NCBI RefSeq assembly: GCF_035046505.1
Contig: NC_089830.1
Location: 18,804,061 to 18,868,060 of the forward strand
Reading direction: 5' to 3'
Source: Tiliqua scincoides
Taxonomy: Eukaryota; Chordata; Lepidosauria; Squamata; Scincidae
DNA: 64,000 nucleotides
Shown here: positions 46,143-55,725 of the stretch, piece after piece
Layout of the letters: every line of letters begins with the position of its first letter
Position numbering within the stretch: position 1 is the stretch's first letter
Notes under the pieces: generated by a model
Databases searched by the model: none
What the model saw: only the letters and a program-made list of their open reading frames with translations
What the model was told of the DNA's origin: nothing
Made by a program: the position numbers and the translations under genes

Positions 46143-46290
46143 CTCTCATTTCATCTGCTTGCTTGGCATCCCCACCCTGCTCTGAAAGAATACCTGCCTG
46201 CATGCAGAAGGTCCCAAGTTCATTCCCTGACGTCTCCTGGAGAGGCACTGCCAGCCAGTGTTGCCAATATCGAGCCAGCAGAAGACTCAT
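46143..46290 (+). repeat. Sauria-type SINE in copy B
   Basis: CTGCATGCAGAAGGTCCCAA, GTTCATTCC, CGTCTCCTGGAGAGGCACTG, CCAGCCAGTGTTGCCAATAT. Orthologous to the SINE at 31557-31744. Confidence 0.7.
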
Positions 46291-46690
46291 TCATTTCCTT
46301 TAATGCTTGGGGCCAAACTTTAGTTCTGCTACGCTGGCTAGCCAGTGTTGGTTTTTCTTATTGCCAGCTTGATGTGGTCCTCTTTATGCTGTGGGGTGGT
46401 GATTTTGAGAGCTGTGTTGATTTTGGTTTGCCTGATCCTTGATTCACGATGGTTTTGAAAAGTGGTCAGAAGCCACCTTGAATGCTTCCCACTGGAGGGG
46501 GAACATGGACTATCTATATTCTAAAGAAATAAGTATGGACCCTGATATATTCCCTAGTCATCAGGTGACCTATATGTGGCTTTTACATGTAAGCCACCAG
46601 TCCATGTCTGTTCCATATTTTGGGGAGGGCTTGGGACAAAAGCTCTGCAAGTAGCCCCAAAGGTACACTCCCTACATCCACTGGGCTGGC
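46291..46690. other. Gene-free stretch
   Basis: Nothing recognised. Confidence 0.4.
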
Positions 46691-47018
46691 TGGTTGGCAA
46701 CCTTCAGTCTCGAAAGACTATGGTATAAGCCTACAGCACCCGGTATTCCCAGGTGGTCTCCCATCTAAGTACTAACCAGGCCTGACCCTGCTTAGCTTCC
46801 GAGATCATGGTATAAGCCTACAGCACCTGGTATTCCCAGGAGGTCTCCCATCTAAGTACTAACCAGGCCTGACCCTGCTTAGCTTCCGAGATCATGGTAT
46901 AAGCCTACAGCACCCGGTATTCCCAGGTGGTCTCCCATCTAAGTACTAACCAGGCCTGACCCTGCTTAGCTTCCGAGATCAGATGAGATCAGGCATGTGC
47001 AGGGTAACAGTTAGGCCA
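46691..47018 (-). repeat. 5S-rRNA-derived SINE expanded into an 87-base tandem trimer
   Basis: Three 87-base units start at 46721, 46808 and 46895. Each covers the 3' three-quarters of the 5S body. Units 1 and 3 read the same and unit 2 differs at two positions by eye. One LINE-type tail (GGTTGGCAACCTTCAGTCTC GAAAGACTATGG) caps the left end and one 5S 5' end (GATCAGATGAGATCAGGCAT) the right, so the trimer arose within a single SINE copy or was inserted as such. Confidence 0.9.
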
Positions 47019-47185
47019 GCTACCTCTGATGATGCTCAGAAACCTGATTTGCCAGGCAGTGGGGGTGAGCAGTAGTTTTTCACAGATGTGGGCCTTTGCA
47101 TGGCGCAGGCCCCTGCACACACCCAACCAGGTCCTATCTGTGGAGCCACCCCTGCCATGTAATGCAATCATCAGAGGATCGAGCA

Positions 47186-47412
47186 CAGCAATTTTCAACC
47201 TTTTTCATAGCACGGCGCACTGACAAGGCTCTATAATGATCAAGGCACATCATCAGTTTTTTTTTGACAGTTGTTACAGCACACTGCGCCTCTGGCCAGG
47301 GGTTCACATCCCCCAATGGCCCTACTATTAAATGACCCTCCCCCAAACTCTCATGGCACACTTGCAGACCTTTCGCAGCACACCAATGTGCTGGTGCGGT
47401 TGAAAATTGCTG
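47186..47412. mobile_element. hAT non-autonomous element (CAGCAATTTTCAACC ends)
   Basis: A perfect 15-base inverted terminal repeat, CAGCAATTTTCAACC and GGTTGAAAATTGCTG. Flanks atcgagca and ttctagca agree at six of eight bases. Confidence 0.88.
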
Positions 47413-47937
47413 TTCTAGCAAGGAAGTGGGGGTTGCTACAGCTGGGATGTAGCAGCCACACAGCCAGCCCAGACTGTCGCCTACGCCAACCACCAGCTGA
47501 AGGGGAATCAGTCAGCAGCCTGGGTGGACAGAGTCACTCTAGATCTCACACGATAACTCAGTGAACTTTCTGACCTGCAGATCTGGGTGACGCAAGAGAG
47601 GACCTGCGCAGCACTGAGCTGAAGGTTCTTATGACAAGCAGGCTATTCCTCCAGCCTGTTACTCCACCCGTTGACAATGCCTGCCAGTGAAAAAGGGAAG
47701 GCCGAACTCTGCAGCGTGTTATTAGTCACGCAAACCAGATTCTAATGGTTCTGGCAGGAAGAGTGTGCATGTGCACTGCGAGGAGAAACCTGCCATGCAA
47801 AATGAGTGTGTCGCCAGGCTGCGCTGTGTCATGCAGCCTGCAATCCTCTGAGCCTGCTCATGATTATAGGTTAAATCCCACTGAACTCGGGATATATGCG
47901 CAGGCTGCAGGGCTGGCCAGTTCATGAGGCCAACTGA
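47413..47937. other. Gene-free stretch
   Basis: No gene. A fragment of the GGCCGGCCC-type repeat occurs near 47910-47935. Confidence 0.4.
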
Positions 47938-48352
47938 GAGCCCATTGCTATGCATGCCTACTTGGAAGTAAGTCCCATTACTTACTCCAATGGGGCTTAC
48001 TCCCGGGTAAGTGTGGATAGGATCAGTGGCGTCGCTAGGGGGGTGCAGGGGTGCGGGCTGCACCGGGTGATGCGCACAGGGGGTGTGTGAAAGGCACTGG
48101 GGGGTGACACGCTAACATTGCGGTGGTTAGGAGTAACCCCATCATGTTATATAATGTTGGATGCGGAATTTGGAGCTGAACGCAATGCAAGACACCTGAG
48201 TGAAATAGCTCCTTTCCTTCAAAAATTATGGCCAAAAAACGCCCACCACCTGGGATGTTGCCCCGCCTACTGCATGGGGGGGGGTGACGTGCTGGCATCC
48301 CACACCTGGTGACGCGAACCCTAGTGACGCCACTGGATAGGATTGCAGCCTG
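47938..48352. repeat. Palindromic short repeat interrupted by a hAT element
   Basis: GCATGCCTACTTGGAAGTAA, GTCCCATTACTTACTCCAAT, GGGGCTTACTCCCGGGTAAG TGTGGATAGGAT on the left resumes as GGATAGGATTGCAGCCT after 48335. Confidence 0.7.
48024..48335. mobile_element. hAT non-autonomous element with exact 8-base target duplication
   Basis: Starts CAGTGGCGTCGCTAGGG and ends CCCTAGTGACGCCACTG, with gataggat on both sides (48016-48023 and 48336-48343). It sits inside the palindromic short repeat. Confidence 0.93.
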
Positions 48353-48658
48353 AGGCAGTAGCTTCAGGTGGTAGATTGGCAGAAGGCCATTGCCTGACTC
48401 TGCCTCCATTGCCCTTCCTCCTTTGGCTCCCCGAATTTGAAAGGCAAAAAGGGACTGACTAAGACGAAGTGATGAGGGAGAAGAGAATGGTAGGTGAGAA
48501 TGTTTCTGACTCTCTAGCCTGCTACTCTCCTATGCACTGCCACTTCTGCTCTATTCTCACTCTCCTTTTTGAATCCAGGGAGGCAGTGACTAGCATGTTG
48601 CCAGGTAAGGGGGATGTCATTTGGTGGGCCACCCCAGGCACTGGGCTGTGCTCTGTGA
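48353..48658. other. Gene-free stretch
   Basis: GGCCGGCCC-type repeat debris (GGCAGTAGCTTCAGGTGGTA); no gene. Confidence 0.35.
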
Positions 48659-48826
48659 GGGCCCAATCCTTTCCAAACCTCTAGCCCTGATGCAGCCTTG
48701 AGGTTAGGGAACAAATGCTCCCTTACCTTGTGGAGGCTTCCCTGACTTCCTCTCTATTGCAGGATGCAACACATGCGCCATTGGCACGGCTACGTTGGCC
48801 CTGGAAAGTTAGTTAGGATTGGGCCC
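48659..48826. mobile_element. Harbinger-like MITE
   Basis: GGGCCCAATCCTTTCCAAAC at the left and TTAGTTAGGATTGGGCCC at the right; flanks TGA and TTA differ by one base. Same family as 13795-13964. Confidence 0.65.
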
Positions 48827-49066
48827 TTAGGCTGGCACTGTGCAGATTTATTGCTTGCACACAGGTAGAACAGATTAGCTCTTGACTCTCCGTGGAAGAT
48901 GCTGGCCTTAGTCATTGGCAGGTTTCACATGGCGGAAAACATAATGTGAAATTGTAAGACTTTGGGGTGGCAGAAACCTGGTGAGTGCTAAAGTGGCATG
49001 GAGACACCCATCTTTTCAGCTACTGTCAGTTTTTTTTCTTACTTCATCATGTCCCAAAGGCTCAAA
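48827..49066. other. Gene-free stretch
   Basis: Nothing recognised. Confidence 0.4.
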
Positions 49067-49074
49067 CCCTAGCC

Positions 49075-49344
49075 CAGGGGTGTCAGACGCCATATAGTGG
49101 GCCAAATAGCATCCACGAGGGCTGGAAGTGACATCATTGAGCAGATGATGGCCAGAAAGAAGCACTTTGTTCTCACATAGAAGCTCATCAGCTGCAAATG
49201 GCAGAAGAGCGCAAATCTTGTTTATAATTTCAACATATGAGAGAGCCCAATTATCATGCTGGGAGAGCCCAATTATAATGGGGGCCGGAGAAATTGCTTC
49301 TGGGGGCCTCATCCGGCCTGCGGGCCTTATGTTTGACACCACTG
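49075..49344. mobile_element. hAT non-autonomous element
   Basis: Starts CAGGGGTGTCAGAC and ends TTATGTTTGACACCACTG. Flanks ccctagcc and ccctagac differ by one base. Interior GAAGTGACATCATTGAGCAG matches 5090-5368 and 38087-38590. Confidence 0.88.
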
Positions 49345-49707
49345 CCCTAGACCCTGAGGCTGTCAGGAGATGATCTTTGTATCTTTGAACGCACAATGAT
49401 TTACTAAGGGCGTGTTCCTTTTAGGAGAGCTTAAGGCAAGAAGAGTGTGACATCATTTCTCCCACCTGCGCCAGAGAGCAAGTGATGCTCATTGGCCATG
49501 AGCTTTCGTCAGTACCTAAGGATTCAGAAATTCACCTGCCAGGTTGCCAGGGTCATGTGTCCCCACAAGTGGAGCACACCCCACCGCACAGATCTCCCAC
49601 CCACTGGTCTCTTTCCCCTGCTACTTTAAAGAAGGAACGAAACAGACAGGAAAAGAGTTTCCGGTTCTTTCTTCCCAGCTCTACGTCCCAATGCAAATGA
49701 GAGAAGA

Positions 49708-49850
49708 GCGGTGGCGTAGCTGGAGGGGGGCAGGCAGGGAGGTGGCCATACGGCTCTGATTTGCCCCCTGCCGGGAATGGCTCCGAAGGGAGGGGCCGCT
49801 CGCCCCAGATCAGCCCTTTCCCCCACCCCTGCCGATCCAAACCGCGACAT
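49708..49850. mobile_element. hAT fragment related to 63012-63150
   Basis: GGTGGCGTAGCTGGAGGGGG matches the terminus of the intact copy; the interior (CCATACGGCTCTGATTTGCC, GGGAATGGCTCCGAAGGGAG) is in the opposite orientation relative to that copy. Right terminus missing. Confidence 0.6.
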
Positions 49851-50179
49851 TGGGGGGGGGGAAGAAGGATTATCTCTCTCCTTCCACCGCATTGCGAGTC
49901 CGGATCATCTTTGCCTGTTAGCAGTTCACTGGGGAATAAAAGCTCCCAGTCAAACAATTTGAACCATTTAAAACAAGCCACCCAAACAACAGTAAACAAA
50001 ACAAATATTCTAATGGCAGACTCAGCTTCCAGTGCTCTCATCGCTGAACCTGAGATTGCTGCTTTGGGACTTCTCCCCTCAAAGGAATGTGGGGAGTGCA
50101 TGATCACACATTGCTTGTATGTGTAGCAATTACATCCAGTAATCCTTAGCCCTCTTCATGAAAAATATGCAAATAAAGG
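49851..50179. other. Sequence also found near 33020-33170
   Basis: CTCTCTCCTTCCACCGCATT, CCTGTTAGCAGTTCACTGGG GAATAAAA and the run to CCATTTAAAAC match 33040-33175. Either an unnamed repeat or part of the larger duplication. No gene. Confidence 0.45.
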
Positions 50180-50696
50180 AACATGAGGCAGCTGGGAAGT
50201 GGATGCGGGCAAACAAGCGGAAATTAAATCCTGATAAGACAGAGTTTTTCCTGGTCCGGAAGTTCACGACTCAGGTACTGGACGATCGTCCTGCTCTGAA
50301 TGGGGTAGCACTCCCACTGAAGGAGCAAGCCCGCAGCTTAGGGGTGCTCCTGGAGCCACAGCTGCTCCTGGATTCGCAGGTGGTGGCTGTGGCTAGGGGA
50401 GTCTTTACTCATTCACCAGCTGCAACCACACCCGGGTTGCTCAGACCTGGCCCCTAGTGACATCTAGATTAGACTCCTGCAATACCCTCTACACTGGGCT
50501 GCCTTTGAAGAAACTGCAACAAGTGTAGAACGTAACCGCCCATGTGCATTCTGGGGCCAGTTGGTTCAACTCAGTTGGGCCACTGCTTTGATGACTACAC
50601 TGGATGCCAGTTTGTTTCTGGGCTCAATTCAAAGTGCAAGTTTTGAACCCTGCGCAGCTCGAGACCAGGGAATGCCTCCTTTCATATACTCCTACC
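50180..50696 (+). mobile_element. L2-like LINE, reverse-transcriptase part
   Basis: Plus frames give WMRANKRKLNPDKTEFFLVR, PALNGVALPLKEQARSLGVL and LEPQLLLDSQVVAVARGVF, then in another frame RLDSCNTLYTGLPLKK and FKVQVLNPAQL. These are consecutive L2 reverse-transcriptase motifs; frame changes and stops show decay. Continues at 51305 after a hAT insertion. Confidence 0.85.
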
Positions 50697-51201
50697 CAGG
50701 GCTTTTTTTGTAATAGAACACACCGGAACGGCATTCCGGCACCTTTTTTTCCCCTTTCACTGGGGGAGGGATTCGAACCTCTGACCTCGTGCTCCACCTT
50801 TTTTTTTTTGGCACCCCTGGCTCTGACCTTGTGCTCCACCTTTTTTTTTAAACTGTGGACTAGGGAGGGATTCGAACCTCGTGCTCCACAGCCCAGCACT
50901 CTCTCCATTGGGCTATAGGAAAGCCTGTAGTCAAAGTGCTCAGAACTAATATATAAGGTCTTGAGCCCAGCTGGTGGCCATCAGCGTGTCAAGTATTAGT
51001 TCCAAACACTTTGAGTCTCAGAGTTCCTATGGCTCAATTGTTAAAGTGGTGGTCTGTGGGGGTTCAAATCCCTATGAGGAAGAAATTTTTTTTTTGTTTT
51101 TAGGAGGGGAGGTGCTCCATGGCTGCAAAATATAAAGGTTGGTTGCCAGTTGCCAAAAGGGGGGCCAGTTGAGGCTGCAAAACTCCTCAAAGTTCAGTTC
51201 A

Positions 51202-51248
<47 letters not shown>

Positions 51249-51304
51249 AAGATTAACAAGTTGTGAGTTCCTGCACTTTTTTTTTTTTAACAAAAAAAGC
51301 ACTG
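50697..51304. mobile_element. hAT non-autonomous element inserted in the L2 LINE, with tRNA-like segments inside
   Basis: Starts CAGGGCTTTTTTTGT and ends ACAAAAAAAGCACTG (14 of 15 bases paired), with ctcctacc on both sides (50689-50696 and 51305-51312). Inside are tRNA-like pieces: on the minus strand around 50930-50862 CTATAGCCCAATGGAGAGAG (box A-like) with AGGTTCGAATCCC (box B), and on the plus strand around 51023-51085 CTATGGCTCAATTGTTAAAG with GGTTCAAATCCC. A further box-B-like GATTCGAACCTC is at 50770. Confidence 0.92.
51198..51249. repeat. (AAAT)n microsatellite inside the hAT element
   Basis: About a dozen ATAA units. Such a tail next to tRNA-like heads hints that a SINE was captured by the element. 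Confidence 0.9.
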
Positions 51305-51737
51305 CTCCTACCCATTCACTCAAGTCATCAGAGGGAGTCCTTCTAACTGTGCTGCTACCAACAGAGGATAGCAACTAGAAACAGGGCCTTCTCGGTGGTG
51401 GCTCCTCATTTGTGGAATTCCCTCTCCCTGGAATCAAGAATGGCTCCCTCTCTGGAGATCTTTCGGCAGGACCTCAAGACCTTTTTTTATTTAGGAAGGC
51501 ATTTGATTGACATCATGGGCTGGTGCTTTTAATGAGATGTAATCTTAATTCTGTAGTTTTTGTGTGATCCTGGTGTCTATTCTGTTTCAGTGTTTTAGTA
51601 ATTTTTAAACACAGTTTTTATGTTTAACGTTCTTAATACCATTTTGAATTTAATTTGTATCGTTTTTTATTTTGTAAGCTGCCTTGAATGTGGGAGGAAG
51701 GCAGGATATAAATTCTAATAATAATAATAATAATACA
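51305..51737 (+). mobile_element. L2-like LINE, C-terminus and 3' UTR
   Basis: Continues the LINE after the hAT insertion: TRAFSVVAPHLWNSLSL-type motif (GGGCCTTCTCGGTGGTGGCT, TGTGGAATTCCCTCTC), SLEIFRQDLKTFFYL, a 3' UTR and GTAAGCTGCCTTGAATGTGG ... GCAGGATATAAATTC with an (AAT)n tail at 51717-51737. Confidence 0.85.
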
Positions 51738-51935
51738 GGTATTTATATACCGCCTTTCTTGGTTGTCAGATTTCTCCTCAGACTTTAATTCAAGGCGGTT
51801 TACATAGCCAGGCTGTTTAAATCCCTATAGGGATTTTTACAATTAAAGATAGGTTCTATCTTTCAAGAACCACACAACATTTCAGATGGAACTTTTGCGG
51901 TCTGTTATCACTTTCTGGCCTTCTCCCACACAGGC
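51738..51935 (-). repeat. tRNA-derived SINE, 3' half
   Basis: CAGGTATTTATATACCGCCT, TTCTCCTCAGACTTTAATTC, AAATCCCTATAGGGATTTTT match the tail of 35313-35680. It lies end to end with the L2 tail, probably inserted at its A-rich end. Confidence 0.7.
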
Positions 51936-52434
51936 TGACAAGCAGCTCCTTCCAAAGAGCAGGAATGAATGAATGAATGAATGGAAGGTTGAAGGTGGAG
52001 CAAAGATCATGCTGCCCACTAATCCCACTATCAGCCTGTGTCTACACATTCATGTGCAGCTCTGAACAGAGGCTATGCACATGCAAGCAACGCACACATT
52101 AACAGAGGGCCCAAATGCACAGTTCCCTATTGTGAGATGAGGCTACATGTTTACATCTTGTATGATCTTTTTTCAGACCTCTGCATTAGCCTGTGGAGGA
52201 CAGGGGTAGGGCAGGTGCAGTGAACATGACCTGCCCCTCTCCCCCATGTTGATATTCATGCGCAAGTCACTTGAATGAGGTTAATAACTATTTCTTGCCT
52301 GGTAACAATTAACTCCTTCTCCTTGCTTTATTCAAATATACAGAGTGTTCTCTTTTCTGCACACTCTCTTTTCATCCAAAGGCAGAGAGTTGAATTCTTG
52401 GTATGTTAGCCAATAACCATTCATGACTCAAGGG
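51936..52434. other. Gene-free stretch
   Basis: A short (AATG)n run near 51963-51982; otherwise nothing. Confidence 0.4.
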
Positions 52435-52720
52435 CTGCAATCCTGTACACACTTTCCTGGGAGTCAATACCACTGAACACCATGGAACTTACTTCTGAGA
52501 TGACATGTCTATGATTTCACTGAAACACACTTAGCCAAGCAGATCAGAAGCATTTCCTGTTTGACAAGACCAACACACACACACACACACCACAAAACAG
52601 ACTAGGCATCCTACTCAGGCATGTCTACTGAGTAGGCATGTCCTAGGCATGTCTACTCAGAAGTCCAATTATGTTCGATGGAGCTTATTCCTAAGAAAGT
52701 ATGTATAGGATTGCAGCCTA
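52435..52720. repeat. Palindromic short repeats with a (CA)n tract between
   Basis: Two copies (AATCCTGTACACACTTTCCT ... TTACTTCTGAGATG; and AGTAGGCATGTC ... GTATGTATAGGATTGCAGCC) flank (CA)n at 52568-52590. ACTGAGTAGGCATGTC is locally repeated. Confidence 0.65.
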
Positions 52721-52728
52721 ACACAGAC

Positions 52729-53215
52729 ATAAGAACATAAGAACAGCCCCACCGGATCAGGCCATAGGCCCATCTAGTCCAGCTTCCTGTATCTCACAGC
52801 GGCCCACCAAATGCCCCAGGGAGCACGCCAAATAACAAGAGACCTCATCCTGGTGCCCTCCCTTGCATCTGGCATTTTGACATAGCCCGTTTCTAAAATC
52901 AGGAGGTTGCACATACACATCATGGCTTGTAACCTGTAATGGATTTTTCCTCCAGAAACTTGTCCAATCTCCTTTTAAAGGCGTCCAGGCCAGACGCCAT
53001 CACCACATCCTGTGTCAAGGAGTTCCACAGACCAACCACATGCTGAGTAAAGAAATATTTTCTTTTGTCTTTTCTAACTCTCCCAACACTCAATTTTAGT
53101 GGATGTCCCCTGCTTCTGGTATTATGTGAGAGTGTAAAGAGCATCTCTCTATCCACTCTGTCCATCCCCTGCATAATTTTGTATGTCTCAATCATGTCCC
53201 CCCTATCCCCCCTCA
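52729..53215 (-). mobile_element. CR1 LINE, 5'-truncated
   Basis: Octamer terminus CATAAGAACATAAGAAC, the non-coding 3' end, then the minus frame RKYFFTQHVVGLWNSL, DAFKRRLDKFLEEKSITGYK. Cut off just after the MIETYKI segment. Confidence 0.9.
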
Positions 53216-53752
53216 GATCTTATCCCACCCAGTCTAGTATAGCTTGGGAAAAAGGGCAGGTTCCCATTCACCCAGAGAAAGTAAGGAAAATTAAGTTTGA
53301 ACTGGGTGAGATGCTCAGATCCTTTCCTCAATCTCGCTGCAATCAAAGTCTAGACGGGGGGGGGGGGTCTCCATACTTATTTAGCTGTTGAGACTAGTTC
53401 TTCAGTTAATCCCTTCCCTTCCTAAAACTATACCTTTAGGCTGTTCCTGTGGAGTGCAGTGTGTGTCTTCCTCTTTGGGGGAGCCACCGTACAGCCACTG
53501 ATAATTTTTTTTTAAAGGAATTTTATCCAAGAGATATTCAGATGCAGTCCAAACAGGTTCAAGGAAAAACTGACATTGGGGTCGGATAACCAAGTAGGAC
53601 AGAATCCAGGTGTATTATCTGGAGGCCATTATCTCTCTTTCAAAGAAGGGACCATAGAAAGGCCTGAACTTCCTGTGGTTCCAAGAGAAGAAAATGCAGC
53701 TGGCTGTCTTGTTCACCGGGTCACTCGATCTATAAATTCGCTGTGTTGAGAC
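53216..53752. other. Gene-free stretch
   Basis: Contains a G run near 53356-53367. No gene. Confidence 0.4.
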
Positions 53753-54103
53753 CAGTGGTTCCCAAACTGTGGGTCAGGACGCACTGGTAGGTCTCAACCT
53801 AATGATCATTGGGTCCCCAAAGTGTGATGGAAAGATCAGATAACTAATTGCCTCAAGCCCTGAAGCTATTAAAATGATTAGATACTGTAACCTCTGACTG
53901 TCCTGCAAGGAGCTGAGCTCCTGCAGTTTGCAACCATGTGTAAACATGTCTGAGGGTCTTTCTGGTTATTATTACTTATAAATAAACAAATAAATATTTC
54001 TTTCTAGATCTCCTTTTTTAAAGTCTGGTAAACCTAGGTGGGTCACAATAGAGTACTGTTTTAAGAAGTGGGTCCTGGTGCTAAAAAGTTTGGGAAACCA
54101 CTA
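53753..54103. mobile_element. hAT element (CAGTGGTTCCCAAACTG ends)
   Basis: Starts CAGTGGTTCCCAAACTGTGG and ends AGTTTGGGAAACCACTAG, with GGTGGGTCACAATAG and GTGGGTCCTGGTGCTAAAAA near the right. Target duplication not recognisable. Confidence 0.75.
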
Positions 54104-54171
54104 GTTTACTCACTTGTTTCATCCTCCCCTCCATACAGACATATGATGTGCTTTTTATCTATGCAACCTCC

Positions 54172-55010
54172 TGCCAGGGGAAAACTGTCTGTGGGCTATT
54201 ATGGCTGTCTATATGCCCCAATGAAGATTCCAAGGGAATATCTCCAAGTGTAACATTGGAGTTACACAAGTGTAACATTGGACAAGTTTCTGGAGGAAAA
54301 ATCCATTACAGGTTACAAGCCATGATGTGAATGTGCAACCTCCTGATTTTAGAAATGGGCTATGTCAGCGTGCCAGATGCAAGGGAGGGCACGAGGAGGC
54401 AGGTCTCTTGTTATCTGGTGTGCTCCCTGGGGCATTTGGTGGGCCGCTGTGAGATACAGGAAGCTGGACTAGATGGGCCTATGGCCTGATCCAGCGGGGC
54501 TGTTCTTATGTTCTTAACATCTTTTAGGAACGCAAGATCTCAGTGTAAAAGATGAGATGATGGCATGATGTCCTACCAACATCTGTGTCACAGATCCTAT
54601 TGTCCGCTTAGCCTAACCAAGCCTGCTTAAGCCTGCTGAGATCATTTCACCTGCATCCAGATCATTACTGCTACATGTATTTTGATATCACTTTTCAACA
54701 AACAAAGTTCACAAAGGGTTTACATACCAAAAGTAAATACATGGCCCCCTGTTCGAAAAGGGCTCACAATCTTAAAAAGAAATCGAAGAAATGCCAGCAA
54801 ACAAGCTATAGAAGAGACACCGTCCTGGGGTGAATAGGGACAGTTGCTCTCCCCCCGCTAAATATAAAGATTCACCCAGGGCCGGCCCATCCATGAGGCC
54901 AACTGAAACGGCTGCCTCAGGCAGCACATTCGCGGGGAGTGCTAATCTATGTGCACCTTCTTGCCTCTACTGCTCCTCCTTCCTTGGATTGAAAAAGGAA
55001 GAGGGGGGAA
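54172..55010 (+). repeat. Second duplicated block, copy C2
   Basis: Partner of 33255-33870. Continuity is broken only by the CR1 at 54268-54519. The shared junctions between unique sequence, the (AAT)-tailed repeat piece and the GGCCGGCCC-type element argue for duplication of a block rather than repeated independent insertions. Confidence 0.7.
54268..54519 (+). mobile_element. CR1 LINE 3' end, inserted in C2
   Basis: ATTGGACAAGTTTCTGGAGG, AAAAATCCATTACAGGTTAC, then the CR1 non-coding end to GGGGCTGTTCTTATGTTCTTA. The target text CAAGTGTAACATTGG is duplicated just before it. Confidence 0.88.
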
Positions 55011-55135
55011 CAAAGGAAGAGGAAATGTGGAAGGGAGGAGAGTGCTGAGCTAGAACATTGAAGAGTGGAAGGAGCAGAGGCTGGCACATCCTTGGGTAAG
55101 GGGGCAGCTTTTCGCATGGTGCCTAAGGCTGGCCT
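54873..55135 (+). repeat. GGCCGGCCC-type interspersed repeat
   Basis: CAGGGCCGGCCCATCCATGA at the left and GCCTAAGGCTGGCCTGG at the right look like short inverted ends. Best-delimited copy of the family. Confidence 0.5.
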
Positions 55136-55524
55136 GGGATGTACCACTTGACCAAGTCTTGGTTCGATATCCAAGGCTAGTGTATGTGTCATTGGGGGGA
55201 GGGGGGGTAAAGTTATCACACCTCTACTGAGAACCCCACCCCCCACAAAGAGAACAGCCAAAGGAGACGAGCCTTACCTGAAGAGATGGGGATCATGTAG
55301 TGCTTGAATTACACCAACAAGCAGCTCCCAATGTTAAACATGAGGAAATCTGAGCAGCCAGGTATAGTTCCCAGTTCCTTGGAATTAATTTCTCAACAGG
55401 AGAAACAGGAAACAAGAAGAAATTGTCGGGAGGAGTCTGTTGGGTGAGAGCGTCACGGCCTTGGGCGAATCATAATTCCATCATCTAGTTTCTGCTCCTT
55501 GAGATACAGGAGCTCCAGGCCGGC
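55136..55524. other. Gene-free stretch
   Basis: Nothing recognised. Confidence 0.4.
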
Positions 55525-55725
55525 CCCTTGCAGAGGAAGCTGCCTGCTGAGTCAGAACCCGCGTCCGTCTGTTCTGTGTCGCTGACACTGACTGGCAGTG
55601 GTCCTCCGGCCTTTCAGGCAGCAATGTTTGTCTGCCCTACCTAGAGATGCAAGGAATGGAATTTGAGGCTTTTCGCACGCAAAGCATGCGCTAGGGCCCT
55701 CCCCTCTGAACCACCTTTCGTTTTC
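55525..55725 (-). repeat. Sauria SINE
   Basis: On the minus strand: GCATGCTTTGCGTGCGAAAA, TTGCATCTCTAGGTAGGGC, GACCACTGCCAGTCAGTGTC, CTGACTCAGCAGGCAGCTTC. All are Sauria SINE modules, with a decayed box B. Confidence 0.75.

Larger units (their letters stand above)
39812..46290 (+). repeat. Segmental duplication, copy B
   Basis: Direct-orientation counterpart of 26868-31745, on the other side of PTAFR. Its own extra material includes about 2.1 kb at 40115-42228, a CR1 dimer at 42841-43152 and an older CR1 copy at 44889-45355. The shared Sauria SINE at the right end and the shared hAT remnant at 43857-44079 show both were present before duplication. Confidence 0.85.

Noticed and set aside
50860-51085. 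Genuine tRNA genes (box A/B-like words).
   Set aside because: They lie inside a hAT element, cannot be folded by eye into complete cloverleaves and appear in degenerate repeated form. Kept only as tRNA-like segments.
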